Source: Gammaproteobacteria bacterium
Lineage (GTDB): Bacteria; Pseudomonadota; Gammaproteobacteria; Pseudomonadales; Azotimanducaceae
DNA length: 64,000 nt
Direction of reading: 5' to 3'
NCBI GenBank assembly: GCA_028824555.1
Contig: JAPPDJ010000139.1
Location: forward strand, 1 to 64,000
Position 1 is the stretch's first letter. Each line of letters opens with the position of its first letter. The notes under the pieces are model-generated. The model had not been told where the DNA came from. It searched no databases and was given only the letters and a program-made list of their open reading frames with translations. The position numbers and the translations under genes were made by a program. Positions 9,891 to 18,913 of this stretch are shown here, piece after piece.

Positions 9891-11243
9891 CTACAGCGTC
9901 GTTGCGAGCAACCGGTCGGCGAAGCGTTCGAGGTCGCGCAGCCTGTTGCAGGTGGCAACGGTGGTGCAGTGCGGGGCGTAGCGACGCATTTCGGAATCGC
10001 CCTCGCGCCATTGGTCGCGGGTCTCTGGATTCAGCCAGAAGGTCTGGCGGCAACGCCGCGAGAGTTCTTCGAGCAAATCGGGGCGGGGGTCGTAGTAGTT
10101 GTTGCGGCCGTCGCCGAGCACGATCAGGGTGCTGCGCCGGCTGAGCTCGGCGCCGCACAGTTCGCGAAAGTCGAGGAAGGCCCGGGCGTAGTCGGTGTTG
10201 CCCTTGCCCCAGAGGAACAGCGCCTCTTCGATCGCCTCCTCCGAGGGCCGGTCCGTGAACACGTCCGTCACCTCGCCCAAGTGGCTCGAGAAGGCGAAGG
10301 CGCGGATGTTGGGCAACAGGTCCGTGAGTTCATAGAGGAGCAGGAGGAGAAAGCGCGCGACTCGCGCCACCGAGTTGCTCACGTCGCACAACACGAACAC
10401 CGTGGGCTTCTCGCGCACCACCCGGCGCCAGCGCAGGTCGAAGATCGCACCGTCGTAGGCAACATTGCTGCGGATGGTGCGCTTGATGTCGAGGGTTCCT
10501 CGCTGCGCTCGCTTGCGCCGCTTGCGATGATCGCGGGCGAGACGCTCCGCCAGCTTTTCAACCACGCGACGCACGTCGTCGCGATATGCGAGCGGAAGCT
10601 GATCGAGGTTCGACTTGAGCGCGGCGTCCACGAGCGCCCGCTTGCCGGTGGGGTCCACATGCAGGCGGTATTGGGCGTCCACATAGTCGCGGATCTGCTG
10701 GCGGAAGTACTGCCGCAGGTAGCGCAGCAACGTCTCCTCGTTGCCATCGAGGCCGCCACCCGCCGCTACCGCGGCATCGAGTTCGTTTAGCGCCAGTGCC
10801 CGGCCGATGGCGTCCGCAACGCCGGCCTTCTCCCGCAGCGTGCGGATCGCGTGTACGCCGGCGGCCTCCCCGGCTTGCTGCACACGCACCGCCAAGTCGT
10901 CCCGTTCGTCGCGCAGCACGTCTTCGATGGTGGACAGGAGCCCGGGCGACACGCGACCGTCGAGCTTCGCCAAGAGGTCATCGGGATTCGCGCCACGCAG
11001 GAATGTGCGCTTGGCCGGCTCGCGAAAGGCAAGCTGGTGGAAAAAGCGCTCGAAGGTCTCCGCGAAGCGGTGCTTTTCGGCGCGGGTCTTAGCGAGGGTC
11101 AGCGAGAGCGCATCGCGCAGCAGCTCTGGATCACGCACTCCCACCTGGCGCAAGGCATCAAAGGCAACCAGGGTTTCCGCCGGCGATGCCCGAACATCGG
11201 CGTTTCTGAGCGCGGAGACGAAGCGGGTGAAGGTGATGTCCAC
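9891..11243 (-). CDS. CoxE-like VWA domain-containing protein
   Basis: VFVLCDVSNSVARVARFLLLLLYEL (MIDAS-like), IRAFAFSSHLGEVTDVF, STLIVLGDGRNNYYDP; probable GTG start (VDITFTRFVSALR). Confidence 0.8.
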   Translation of the reverse strand: MDITFTRFVSALRNADVRASPAETLVAFDALRQVGVRDPELLRDALSLTLAKTRAEKHRFAETFERFFHQLAFREPAKRTFLRGANPDDLLAKLDGRVSPGLLSTIEDVLRDERDDLAVRVQQAGEAAGVHAIRTLREKAGVADAIGRALALNELDAAVAAGGGLDGNEETLLRYLRQYFRQQIRDYVDAQYRLHVDPTGKRALVDAALKSNLDQLPLAYRDDVRRVVEKLAERLARDHRKRRKRAQRGTLDIKRTIRSNVAYDGAIFDLRWRRVVREKPTVFVLCDVSNSVARVARFLLLLLYELTDLLPNIRAFAFSSHLGEVTDVFTDRPSEEAIEEALFLWGKGNTDYARAFLDFRELCGAELSRRSTLIVLGDGRNNYYDPRPDLLEELSRRCRQTFWLNPETRDQWREGDSEMRRYAPHCTTVATCNRLRDLERFADRLLATTL

Positions 11244-11329
11244 GCCGCCAATCCCCTCGCTTGCGTCCGGGGACTGGCCCCAGCCCCCACCTCTCCATGA
11301 CCATGCGCCTTGGCAACGACGCTTCCACC

Positions 11330-11380
11330 CCGCTTGCGCGCCCTCAAAGCGCGTCGGCAGTTCGGTGGCGAACTGACTAC
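11330..11380. repeat. Family R4 element
   Basis: gcgcgccctcaaagcgcg-tcg-gcagttcggtggcgaactg. Confidence 0.55.
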
Positions 11381-11452
11381 GCGGGGCAAGCTCCTGCTTG
11401 CCGGCAGTGTACCCGTTTGCGCATCGTCGGGCTTGGCGGCGATGATGGCGCC

Positions 11453-12274
11453 GTGGACGGAGAGCACGGCGCGCACGAAGACGACGCCCGGCAGGTGATT
11501 CGATCCTTGGTGCCGGCTTGGCGGGAGCAACCGCTCGATGCCATGCAATGGCTGACCGGTGGCTACACCAATCGCAACTGGCGCTTCGCCGTGGACGGAC
11601 GCGACTATGCGGTGCGCGTGGTGCGAAGTGTCGGGCCCCGCCCCGTCGAGGCGACCTATCTCGCCCTGCCTTCGGCACCGGCGGTAGTGGCGTTCGACGA
11701 GGCGAGAGGGCATCTCATCACCGAATGGATCGATGCGCCGACCCTTGCCCAGACTCCGGCCTCCGCCGAGGAGACCGGCATTTGCATCGCTCGCCTGCAC
11801 GGCGAGATTCCGGCCGGCATCCGGCGCTATGACGTCAAGGCGGTCATTGCCGCCTACTTCCGCGCGGCGAAGGACGCCGGCTGCCTGGACCACGGCGCCG
11901 CAGCGGCTTTTCAACGTCTATCGTGGCAGCCATCGCGCATCAAAGGGTGCCACAACGACCTGAATCCGTGGAACGTGCTTTGCACACCGAGCGGCTGGCG
12001 CACCCTGGACTGGGAGCACGCCGGAGACAACGATCCACTGTTCGACGTGCTGGGCCTTTGCACTTGCCTCGAGTGGGAGCAGGAGGCGACTTGGCTCTGC
12101 GTTCAGGCTTGGAGCGAAGCCGCCGGTACGCCCCCACCCTCCCCCGAACACCTCGATCGAACGCGCACAGCCTTCTACATCCGCGAGTACGCCTGGGCCG
12201 CAGCACAACTCGCCCAAGGCAACGACCGCCCGGAAATCCGCCAGCAAGCCACCGACTACCTCGCCCGCATATAG
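11453..12274 (+). CDS. Aminoglycoside/choline-type phosphotransferase (APH) family protein
   Basis: GGYTNRNWRF, GCHNDLNPWNVL (HxDxxxxN), LDWEHAGDNDPLFDV; GTG start inferred. Confidence 0.83.
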   Translation: MDGEHGAHEDDARQVIRSLVPAWREQPLDAMQWLTGGYTNRNWRFAVDGRDYAVRVVRSVGPRPVEATYLALPSAPAVVAFDEARGHLITEWIDAPTLAQTPASAEETGICIARLHGEIPAGIRRYDVKAVIAAYFRAAKDAGCLDHGAAAAFQRLSWQPSRIKGCHNDLNPWNVLCTPSGWRTLDWEHAGDNDPLFDVLGLCTCLEWEQEATWLCVQAWSEAAGTPPPSPEHLDRTRTAFYIREYAWAAAQLAQGNDRPEIRQQATDYLARI

Positions 12275-12365
12275 CCAAGTCACTCCCTTGCCGTTGCCAA
12301 GAAATACGCCCGTCGGCGAACATACGGGCGGAAGGTAGGTCGTGGAGAACCCTTGCACTGGATTC

Positions 12366-12688
12366 CTAGCCCGCATTTCTCGCCAGCCCTCGTAGCGAGG
12401 GCGACGAGGTGCCGCTGTGGCAGCGGGCGCACGCGTGCCAGGAGGCACGGCGGAAGACGGCGAGGCCACCGCCTTGAAGTTTCGCGCGAGCGAAACTTCA
12501 AGGCGCCCGTAGGGTGCGCGAACGGGCCTGTAAGGCCCACAGGCATAGCTGGGCACTATGTCGAGCCGGCTGGAGCGAACCTGTCCGAAGGACAGGCGAA
12601 TGCGTCCATAGGACGCACGAGCACCTTGCGCGGCCACAGCGAGTGCATCGTCGTCCGCAAACGAGGGCTGGTGAGAAATGCGGGCTAG
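12366..12688. repeat. MITE-like palindromic element R1, copy A (323 bp, 28-bp TIR with one mismatch)
   Basis: ctagcccgcatttctcgccagccctcgt ... acgagggctggtgagaaatgcgggctag; interior carries several short hairpins. Confidence 0.85.
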
Positions 12689-13703
12689 GTCGGCAGTTGG
12701 CGCCTGTGTGTCCGGGTGGGTTCTCTGGGCGGCGTGGAGTTCGGTCGCGGAGCCGGTCGAACTCCGGCTGCACACCTTCAACTCCCCGAGTTCCATCGCC
12801 GTGACCGAGTTCCTGCGGCCGTGGGCCACCGAGGTCGCTTTTCGGTCCGGTGGGCGCGTCACGATCCGCGTGTATCCGGCCATGCAGCTTGGCGGCAGGC
12901 CCGGAGACCTCTACGGCCAAGCGCGGGATGGCGTGGTCGACATCGCTTGGACCCTTCCGGGCTACTCGCCGGGCCGGTTCCCGCTGACCGAGGTGTTCGA
13001 GCTGCCGTTCGTGTGCTCCGACGCGGTGGCGACCAGCGCGGCGTTGACGGCGTTCCATCGGCAGTGGATGCAGGGCGAGTACGGCGACACGCACCCACTG
13101 GTGTTCCATGTCACGGCGCCAGGCCATCTTCACACGGTAAAGCGGCAGGTTCGCACGCTCGAGGACCTGAAGGGGCTCGAGGTGCGCGCCGCTTCCCAAA
13201 CCGCCGCAGCAATTGTCGAGGCTCTTGGCGCGGTCCCGGTTGGCATGCCCATTCCCCAAGCCTACGAGGCGCTCTCCCGGGGGGTGGTGGATGGTGCCTA
13301 TATTCCCTGGACCATCATGCGGCCGTTCCGGCTTCACGAAGTCACGCGTCACCACACGGAAGTGGGGCTTTCCTGCACTCCCTTCGTGCTGGCAATGAAC
13401 AGGACCCGCTACGATGGCTTGCCGGCCGATGTCAGGGAGGCACTGGACGCCACGACCGGAATGGCGCTCGCAAGGCGGCTCGGCCGGCTGTGGCAGGACG
13501 ACGAACGGCCCGGTCGTGACATCGCAGTGGAACGGGGCCATTCGATTCTGCCCCTCGATCCGGCGGAGCGCTCCCGGTGGCGCCAGGCCACCGCGTCCGT
13601 GATCGCCGGCTGGGTGGCCAAGGTGGATGCGATGGGGCATGACGGCCGCGCCCTGCTCGCCGAGGCGGAACGTCTCGTCGCCCTGCACGGCGATGGTCGC
13701 TAG
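12678..13703 (+). CDS. TRAP transporter solute-binding subunit (DctP family)
   Basis: Signal-like N-terminus; LRLHTFNSPSS, LEDLKGLEVRA, GAVPVGMPIPQAYEALSRGVVDGA. Confidence 0.9.
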   Translation: MRARSAVGACVSGWVLWAAWSSVAEPVELRLHTFNSPSSIAVTEFLRPWATEVAFRSGGRVTIRVYPAMQLGGRPGDLYGQARDGVVDIAWTLPGYSPGRFPLTEVFELPFVCSDAVATSAALTAFHRQWMQGEYGDTHPLVFHVTAPGHLHTVKRQVRTLEDLKGLEVRAASQTAAAIVEALGAVPVGMPIPQAYEALSRGVVDGAYIPWTIMRPFRLHEVTRHHTEVGLSCTPFVLAMNRTRYDGLPADVREALDATTGMALARRLGRLWQDDERPGRDIAVERGHSILPLDPAERSRWRQATASVIAGWVAKVDAMGHDGRALLAEAERLVALHGDGR

Positions 13704-13944
13704 CCCGCATTTCTCACCAGCGCTCGTAGCGAGGGCGACGAGGCGCCGCTGTGGCTGCGGGCGCACGCGTGCCAGGAGGCACGGCGGAAGACGGCGAAGG
13801 CATAGCTGGGCACTATGTCGAGCCGGCTGGAGTGAACCTGTCCGAAGGACAGGCGAATGCGTCCGCAGGACGCACGAGCACTTGCGCAGCCACAGCGAGT
13901 GCATCGTCGTCCGCAGTAGAGCGCTGGTGAGAAATGCGGGCTAG
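13700..13944. repeat. MITE-like palindromic element R1, copy B (245 bp, 25-bp perfect TIR)
   Basis: ctagcccgcatttctcaccagcgct ... agcgctggtgagaaatgcgggctag; same interior as copy A but lacks about 78 bp. Confidence 0.88.
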
Positions 13945-14497
13945 CAGGTTGCGCCGCGACTCGTCTCGACGGGCGCCGGCCGCCGCGGCACCGTCCCGCT
14001 GGGCCGGAACATCACGTGGCCCGGGTGCAGCGCTTGAGCGCATCGCCGAGGCCTTTGCGCTGGCGGGCGGCGTGCTTCTCATGGGCGTCGTCGGAATGAC
14101 TGTGGCGAGTGTTGTCGGACGGCATTTCTTCGGCACGCCGATTCCAGGGGATTACGAAATCACCGAACTTGCCTGCGGCGTCGCGGTGTTCGCCTTCTTC
14201 CCCCACTGTCACGTGACGGGTGGCCACGTGGTAGTCGACTTCTTCACGAGCCGCCTGCACGAACGCGGCCGCGCGGCGCTCGATGCCTTGCACGGCATCG
14301 TGTTCACGCTGGTGGCTGGCTTGGTCACGTGGCGTCTTTTCGTTGGCGCCATGCACAAGCTGAACGGCGCAGAGACCACGCTATTCCTGGCAATCCCCAT
14401 GCACTGGGCGTACTTCGCGGCACTGGTCGCCGCAGGGCTACTGACGCTCGCGTGCCTGCTGGTCGCCTGCCGTCATGTCCGAGCGCTCAGGGGATGA
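13934..14497 (+). CDS. TRAP transporter small membrane subunit (DctQ family)
   Basis: GVVGMTVASVVGRHFFGTPIPGDYEITEL; lies between dctP-like and dctM-like genes; start uncertain. Confidence 0.87.
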   Translation: MRASRLRRDSSRRAPAAAAPSRWAGTSRGPGAALERIAEAFALAGGVLLMGVVGMTVASVVGRHFFGTPIPGDYEITELACGVAVFAFFPHCHVTGGHVVVDFFTSRLHERGRAALDALHGIVFTLVAGLVTWRLFVGAMHKLNGAETTLFLAIPMHWAYFAALVAAGLLTLACLLVACRHVRALRG

Positions 14498-15810
14498 CGG
14501 ACGTCGCGTTCGGTGGACTCCTGTTCGTCGCCTGCCTTGCACTGGCGGCACTGCGCATGCCGGTGGCGGTCGCGATGTTCGTTGTGGGCGGGTTCGGCTT
14601 TGCGTCCCTCGCCGGCTGGCCGGCGTTCCTGAACCTGCTCAACACCGCTCCCTTCGGACGGGTATCGAGCTACACGCTGTCGGTGCTGCCCTTGTTCCTC
14701 CTGATGGGCCAGCTCGCCACCCGGGCGGGGCTCAGCCGCCAACTCTTCGATGCCGCCAGAGCCTTGGTGGGCCACCGCCGCGGGGGACTCGCGGTTTCCA
14801 CCATCGGCGGCTGCGCTGCGTTCGGTGCCGTCTGCGGCTCGTCGATTGCGACCGGTGCGACCATGGCTGCCGTCGCGCTTCCGGAAATGCGTCGGCACGG
14901 ATACTCCGGAGCACTGGCCACGGGCACGCTCGCCGCCGGCGGAACCTTGGGGATCCTCTTCCCGCCTTCCATCATCCTGGTGATCTACGCCGTGCTCACG
15001 GAGCAGTCGATCGGCAAGCTGTTTCTCGCGGCGCTCGTGCCCGGCATCATCGCCGCCCTCGGTTACACACTGGCGATCGCCGCATACGCGCGCCTGCACC
15101 CCGGCGCAGCGCCGGCCGCGCCCGCCATGCCCATCGCGGAGCGCATCCGGGCTCTGGGCCGCGTCTGGCCCGTGGTCGGGGTCTTCCTCGTGGTCGTCGG
15201 CGGCATCTACGCCGGCGTCTTCACACCGACGGAAGCGGCAGCAGTCGGGGTGGCGGCGGTCGCTCTCGTGGCCTTTTCCGGTGGGCGCCTAGGCTGGCGC
15301 GAGCTTGTGGACACGACGCTCGACACCGCCCGGGCGACCGGCATGGTGTTTCTCATCCTCATCGGCGCCGAGATATTCAACGGGTTCCTCGCCCTGTCGC
15401 AGCTTCCCGCCGCGCTCGCCGAGGCGCTCGGAGGGTCGGGACTGCCGCCCATGGCGATCCTGATCGGCATTCTGCTCGTCTATCTGGTCCTTGGCTGCGT
15501 CATGGATAGCCTCGCCATGATTCTGCTCACCGTGCCGGTCTTCTTCCCGCTCGTGGCCGGCCTCGACTTCGGCTACGGCGATGAGGCAACGGCGATCTGG
15601 TTCGGCGTCCTGGCACTGATCGTCGTCGAGATCGGGCTCATAACGCCGCCGATCGGACTCAACGTGTACGCGATCAACTCGCTGGCCCGCGACGTGCCGC
15701 TCGGCGAGTCGTTTCGGGGGACGGTACCGTTCCTGCTAAGTGGTCTGGGCCTGCTCGCGGTCATTCTCTCGATGCCCTTAGTGTGCACCTGGGTCGTGGG
15801 GTTCCCGTAG
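14494..15810 (+). CDS. TRAP transporter large permease subunit (DctM family)
   Basis: ATGA overlap with upstream stop; GTLGILFPPSIILVIYAVLTEQSIGKLF, AGVFTPTEAAAVG, TPPIGLNVYAIN. Confidence 0.95.
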   Translation: MTDVAFGGLLFVACLALAALRMPVAVAMFVVGGFGFASLAGWPAFLNLLNTAPFGRVSSYTLSVLPLFLLMGQLATRAGLSRQLFDAARALVGHRRGGLAVSTIGGCAAFGAVCGSSIATGATMAAVALPEMRRHGYSGALATGTLAAGGTLGILFPPSIILVIYAVLTEQSIGKLFLAALVPGIIAALGYTLAIAAYARLHPGAAPAAPAMPIAERIRALGRVWPVVGVFLVVVGGIYAGVFTPTEAAAVGVAAVALVAFSGGRLGWRELVDTTLDTARATGMVFLILIGAEIFNGFLALSQLPAALAEALGGSGLPPMAILIGILLVYLVLGCVMDSLAMILLTVPVFFPLVAGLDFGYGDEATAIWFGVLALIVVEIGLITPPIGLNVYAINSLARDVPLGESFRGTVPFLLSGLGLLAVILSMPLVCTWVVGFP

Positions 15811-15839
15811 GCAGTCGGCATGCCGCAGACGCGCCTACC

Positions 15840-15987
15840 GGCGCGGTGGAGGGCGGGACGCCCTCCCTCCGACGGAAGGCTCCGGCGGAAAAGACCCCCG
15901 GTGCACGCGGAGGGCGAGAGTCTCGCCGTCCGCCGACGCATGACTCCGCTGAACCCGGAGGGAGGGCGTCTCGCCCTCCATCGCGCC
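15840..15987. repeat. Palindromic element R2 (148 bp, ~31-bp TIR with two mismatches)
   Basis: ggcgcggtggagggcgggacgccctccctcc ... ggagggagggcgtctcgccctccatcgcgcc. Confidence 0.75.
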
Positions 15988-16037
15988 GCAAGGCGCGGCG
16001 TTCCCCCCTTCTTTTTCGATTCTCCGATGCCCGAAGC

Positions 16038-16337
16038 CTATTCCGGCTTTCCGGTGCGCCATTCCCACGGTCGCACCTGCACGTCGCCGTAGACGCCGGC
16101 ACGGCCGAGCGGGCTGTCCGCGACGAAGGCCCGCACGGCGTCCAGCGAAGGCGCCTCGAGCACCAGCAGTGTCCCGATCATCGTCGATGCGTCCTCGGAC
16201 AGGGTCGGCCCGCCGTGATGCACGGCCACATCGGGATGGTTCGGATGCTCGCGCAGGTACTCGACAAAGGCATTGAAGTGCTCGCGGCGCGCATCCGCCG
16301 TACCGGGCTTGTCGGTCGCGAAAACGGCGACGTACAT
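16038..16337 (-). CDS. YciI-like protein
   Basis: 99 aa ferredoxin-like YciI pattern: MYVAVFATDKPG..R..H, AFVADSPLGRAGVY. Confidence 0.85.
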   Translation of the reverse strand: MYVAVFATDKPGTADARREHFNAFVEYLREHPNHPDVAVHHGGPTLSEDASTMIGTLLVLEAPSLDAVRAFVADSPLGRAGVYGDVQVRPWEWRTGKPE

Positions 16338-16395
16338 GGGTTGCTCCTGAATCGTTGCTATCGAGCGGAATCCTGTCGCACGTGGGTGGGTAGGG

Positions 16396-18171
16396 TCAAG
16401 CCGCGTGCGTCGTTCGCCTCGGTGGGTCCACCCGCACCGTGACGACGTCCATGTCGTAGTACTGCTGGTGATGCACCGAGGAGGCGAGGTGGCGCAACAG
16501 GCGCAGCGACACCTCCTCCTCTAGCCTCGCACCGGCACTGGCCTCGCCGAGCAGCGCGATCCGATCCTGAAGGTTCTCGTCTCCGCGGGCAGAGAGGAAC
16601 TCCAGGGTCGCGCCGCCTCCATCATCGCGGCGGGCCGTGACAAGCAGGCGCCTTGGCCCTGCTGCGGCAGCCTCCTCCCGCCCGAGAAGCGTCAGCAAGG
16701 TCTCTTCGCTGACCGCGTCGAGACGCGCCGCCATCCCTTCGTCCCACCCAGACCGCGACGCGAAGCCGGCGACGAACTCGCGGATCTGAGGCAGCGACGA
16801 GGAGTCGAGCGCGACCTCGGTCGTTCTGGTGCGCGGTCTTGTCAGTTGCACGAACAGGGTTCCGAGGATTGCCGCCACGCCGCCGGCGACGATGCCGTTG
16901 ATCGGCAGGCCCCCCGATAGGCTCGCCATGACGTCGGGAAAGACGGCGCCGTGCTCGAACCCGACGCCAATCCAGAATGCCGCGCCGACGATGACGCCCT
17001 TGCGAGGGTCCATGCCGTCCTGGACGACCATCTTGACGCCGACGACAAAGATGGTCGCCATGGTGAGCGTAATGAAGGTTGCCGTCACCGGGCCCGGCAC
17101 CGCCAGCACGACAGCCAGTGCCTTCGGCAGGCAGGCAAGCGCCAGGAACACGATTCCCGCCGCAATGCCGATGGATCTTGAGCCGATACCGGTGGTCTCC
17201 ACCATCGCCGCGCCGTTCGGGCGCGCCCCAAGCGGCATGGTGCCCGCCAGCGCCGAGAGCAGGTTGCCGGCGGAGTCGGCCGCTACCGCTCGCTGTACGG
17301 CGCGAAAGTTGACCGCGCGGGGCCTCGTCCATGACACCCGCTGAATCGCCACGGCGCCGCTAGTCGTCTGAATCGTGCAGACCAGGCCAACGAACAGAAA
17401 CGTCGGCAGCAGCGTCCAGAAGGCGATGCCGAAGTCGGAGTCGAAGCGAACCGCGGGCCACACAGCGGCTGGAAGCCCGATCCACGGCGCATCCGCGACC
17501 CGGGCCGTGTCGTACAGGCCGAACGCGGCAGCGGCCAAGGACCCCGCGACGATGCCGATCACAGGAGCCCACAGACCAATGGAGCCGCGTGCCTTCAGCA
17601 TGATGCCGGCGACCGTTGCCAAGGTGACGAGCGCGCACAGAGGGCCAGCGGCCGGCGGGGTTCCTGGCGGGACGTTGTTCATTTGCTCAAAGAGCACCGG
17701 CGTCACGGTGACCGGCACGAGCATGACGATGGTGCCCGTCACCGTCGGTGTCAGCACGCTGCGGAATGGTGCAAGCCGCGCGGAGAAGCCGAGCTGCAGG
17801 AATGCCATGGCCAGCACGAGGGCCGCGAGAAGCGCCGGCCCGCCAGCCTCGAGGGCGGCGATGCTAACGGCGATCGCCGCGCCAGAGGCACCGGCGACGA
17901 TGAGGTAGCGGCCACCGAAGCGCCCGAGTCCCTGCGCCTGCAGCATCGTCGTCGCCCCGCAGGCCACGAGCGATGCAAACACGGCCCACAGCACGACCTC
18001 CTCGGGCTGGCTGGCGCTGCGGAACACGACCGTGGGGATCAGCACCGCGCCGGGCAGTACCATGCCGGCGAGTTGCAGCCCGAGCCCGGTGGCGAGCGGC
18101 CACGGGACGGGCGCGTCCGGACCGGCCTCCCCGTCCGTCCCTTCCGACGGCTCCTCCGGCAAGTCAGGCAT
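16396..18171 (-). CDS. NCS2-type xanthine/uracil permease with ~140-aa C-terminal cytoplasmic extension
   Basis: Polytopic core with GARPNGAAMVETTGIGSRSIGIAAG; C-terminal LDAVSEETLLTLLGREEAAAAGPRRLLVTARRDDGGGATLEFLS is non-membrane. Confidence 0.87.
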   Translation of the reverse strand: MPDLPEEPSEGTDGEAGPDAPVPWPLATGLGLQLAGMVLPGAVLIPTVVFRSASQPEEVVLWAVFASLVACGATTMLQAQGLGRFGGRYLIVAGASGAAIAVSIAALEAGGPALLAALVLAMAFLQLGFSARLAPFRSVLTPTVTGTIVMLVPVTVTPVLFEQMNNVPPGTPPAAGPLCALVTLATVAGIMLKARGSIGLWAPVIGIVAGSLAAAAFGLYDTARVADAPWIGLPAAVWPAVRFDSDFGIAFWTLLPTFLFVGLVCTIQTTSGAVAIQRVSWTRPRAVNFRAVQRAVAADSAGNLLSALAGTMPLGARPNGAAMVETTGIGSRSIGIAAGIVFLALACLPKALAVVLAVPGPVTATFITLTMATIFVVGVKMVVQDGMDPRKGVIVGAAFWIGVGFEHGAVFPDVMASLSGGLPINGIVAGGVAAILGTLFVQLTRPRTRTTEVALDSSSLPQIREFVAGFASRSGWDEGMAARLDAVSEETLLTLLGREEAAAAGPRRLLVTARRDDGGGATLEFLSARGDENLQDRIALLGEASAGARLEEEVSLRLLRHLASSVHHQQYYDMDVVTVRVDPPRRTTHAA

Positions 18172-18324
18172 CGGCTTTGAGCTGCACGCATTTCCCCGGC
18201 CCGGAGCGGACTGCCAGAGTAGCAGAATGGAGCCGAGCCCTAGCCCGAGACCACATGCGTGGCCATTCGAGGGAGGGTGTCGCCTTCCTTCTACGTCCGT
18301 GCCAAGTCCGACACGGCGCCTGGG

Positions 18325-18876
18325 CTAGGTGCCGAGCACCGGTCGGGCGGCGTTGCGGGCGGCTTCGAAGCGGGCACCACCCTTTCCGGCAACGATGGCG
18401 AATGGCAGTCTCAGCTCCGTGAGGGCTGCCTGATACACGTCGAACAGGCGCTCCCGGTCGTGTTCGGACTCGCGCAGCGGATCGGCCTGCCAAGGCAAGT
18501 CCGGGGTGCAAAGGAGATAAAGCCGTTTCGGCTGGCGGGCGATGGCGTGGTGCAGCCATGCGGGGGATTCCCCGAAGCGTTCGTTCCACCAGATCAAGAT
18601 GACGATCAAGTCCGTGTCGATCACCCCGCCGCCCCGGGCGGAACGCACGAAGGCCGCCTCCCGGCGCATGTGCTCGCGGGCGATGGCGACGAGATCATCT
18701 TCGTCGTACGACGCATCGCCCGTGCGTCCGAGACGCTCCTCCAAATACTCGCGGGCGTACTCCGGCAGGCAAGGCACAGCGAACGCCGCCGCCAGTTCCA
18801 GGGCAAGGGTGGTCTTGCCGGCGGACTCAGGCCCCACCACCGCCACCAAGCGTCCTAGCGCCGTTTCCACTGCCAC
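18325..18876 (-). CDS. NadR/Ttd14-like AAA ATPase (ribosylnicotinamide-kinase-like domain)
   Basis: VAVVGPESAGKTTLALELA, YAREYLE, DTDLIVILIWWNERFG; alternative start codon inferred. Confidence 0.8.
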   Translation of the reverse strand: MAVETALGRLVAVVGPESAGKTTLALELAAAFAVPCLPEYAREYLEERLGRTGDASYDEDDLVAIAREHMRREAAFVRSARGGGVIDTDLIVILIWWNERFGESPAWLHHAIARQPKRLYLLCTPDLPWQADPLRESEHDRERLFDVYQAALTELRLPFAIVAGKGGARFEAARNAARPVLGT

Positions 18877-18913
18877 TCCTGAGCACAAAACCAAGCGGCG
18901 GTAGAATCGCCCC

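Noticed and set aside
11453-12274. Aminoglycoside resistance gene
   Set aside because: APH-fold family is broad; HxDxxxxN and LDWE motifs fit choline/thiamine-type kinases equally well.
12498-13904. 468-aa minus-strand ORF with repeated segments at both ends
   Set aside because: Spans parts of two R1 copies and the antisense of dctP; the repeated peptide is only the translated repeat.
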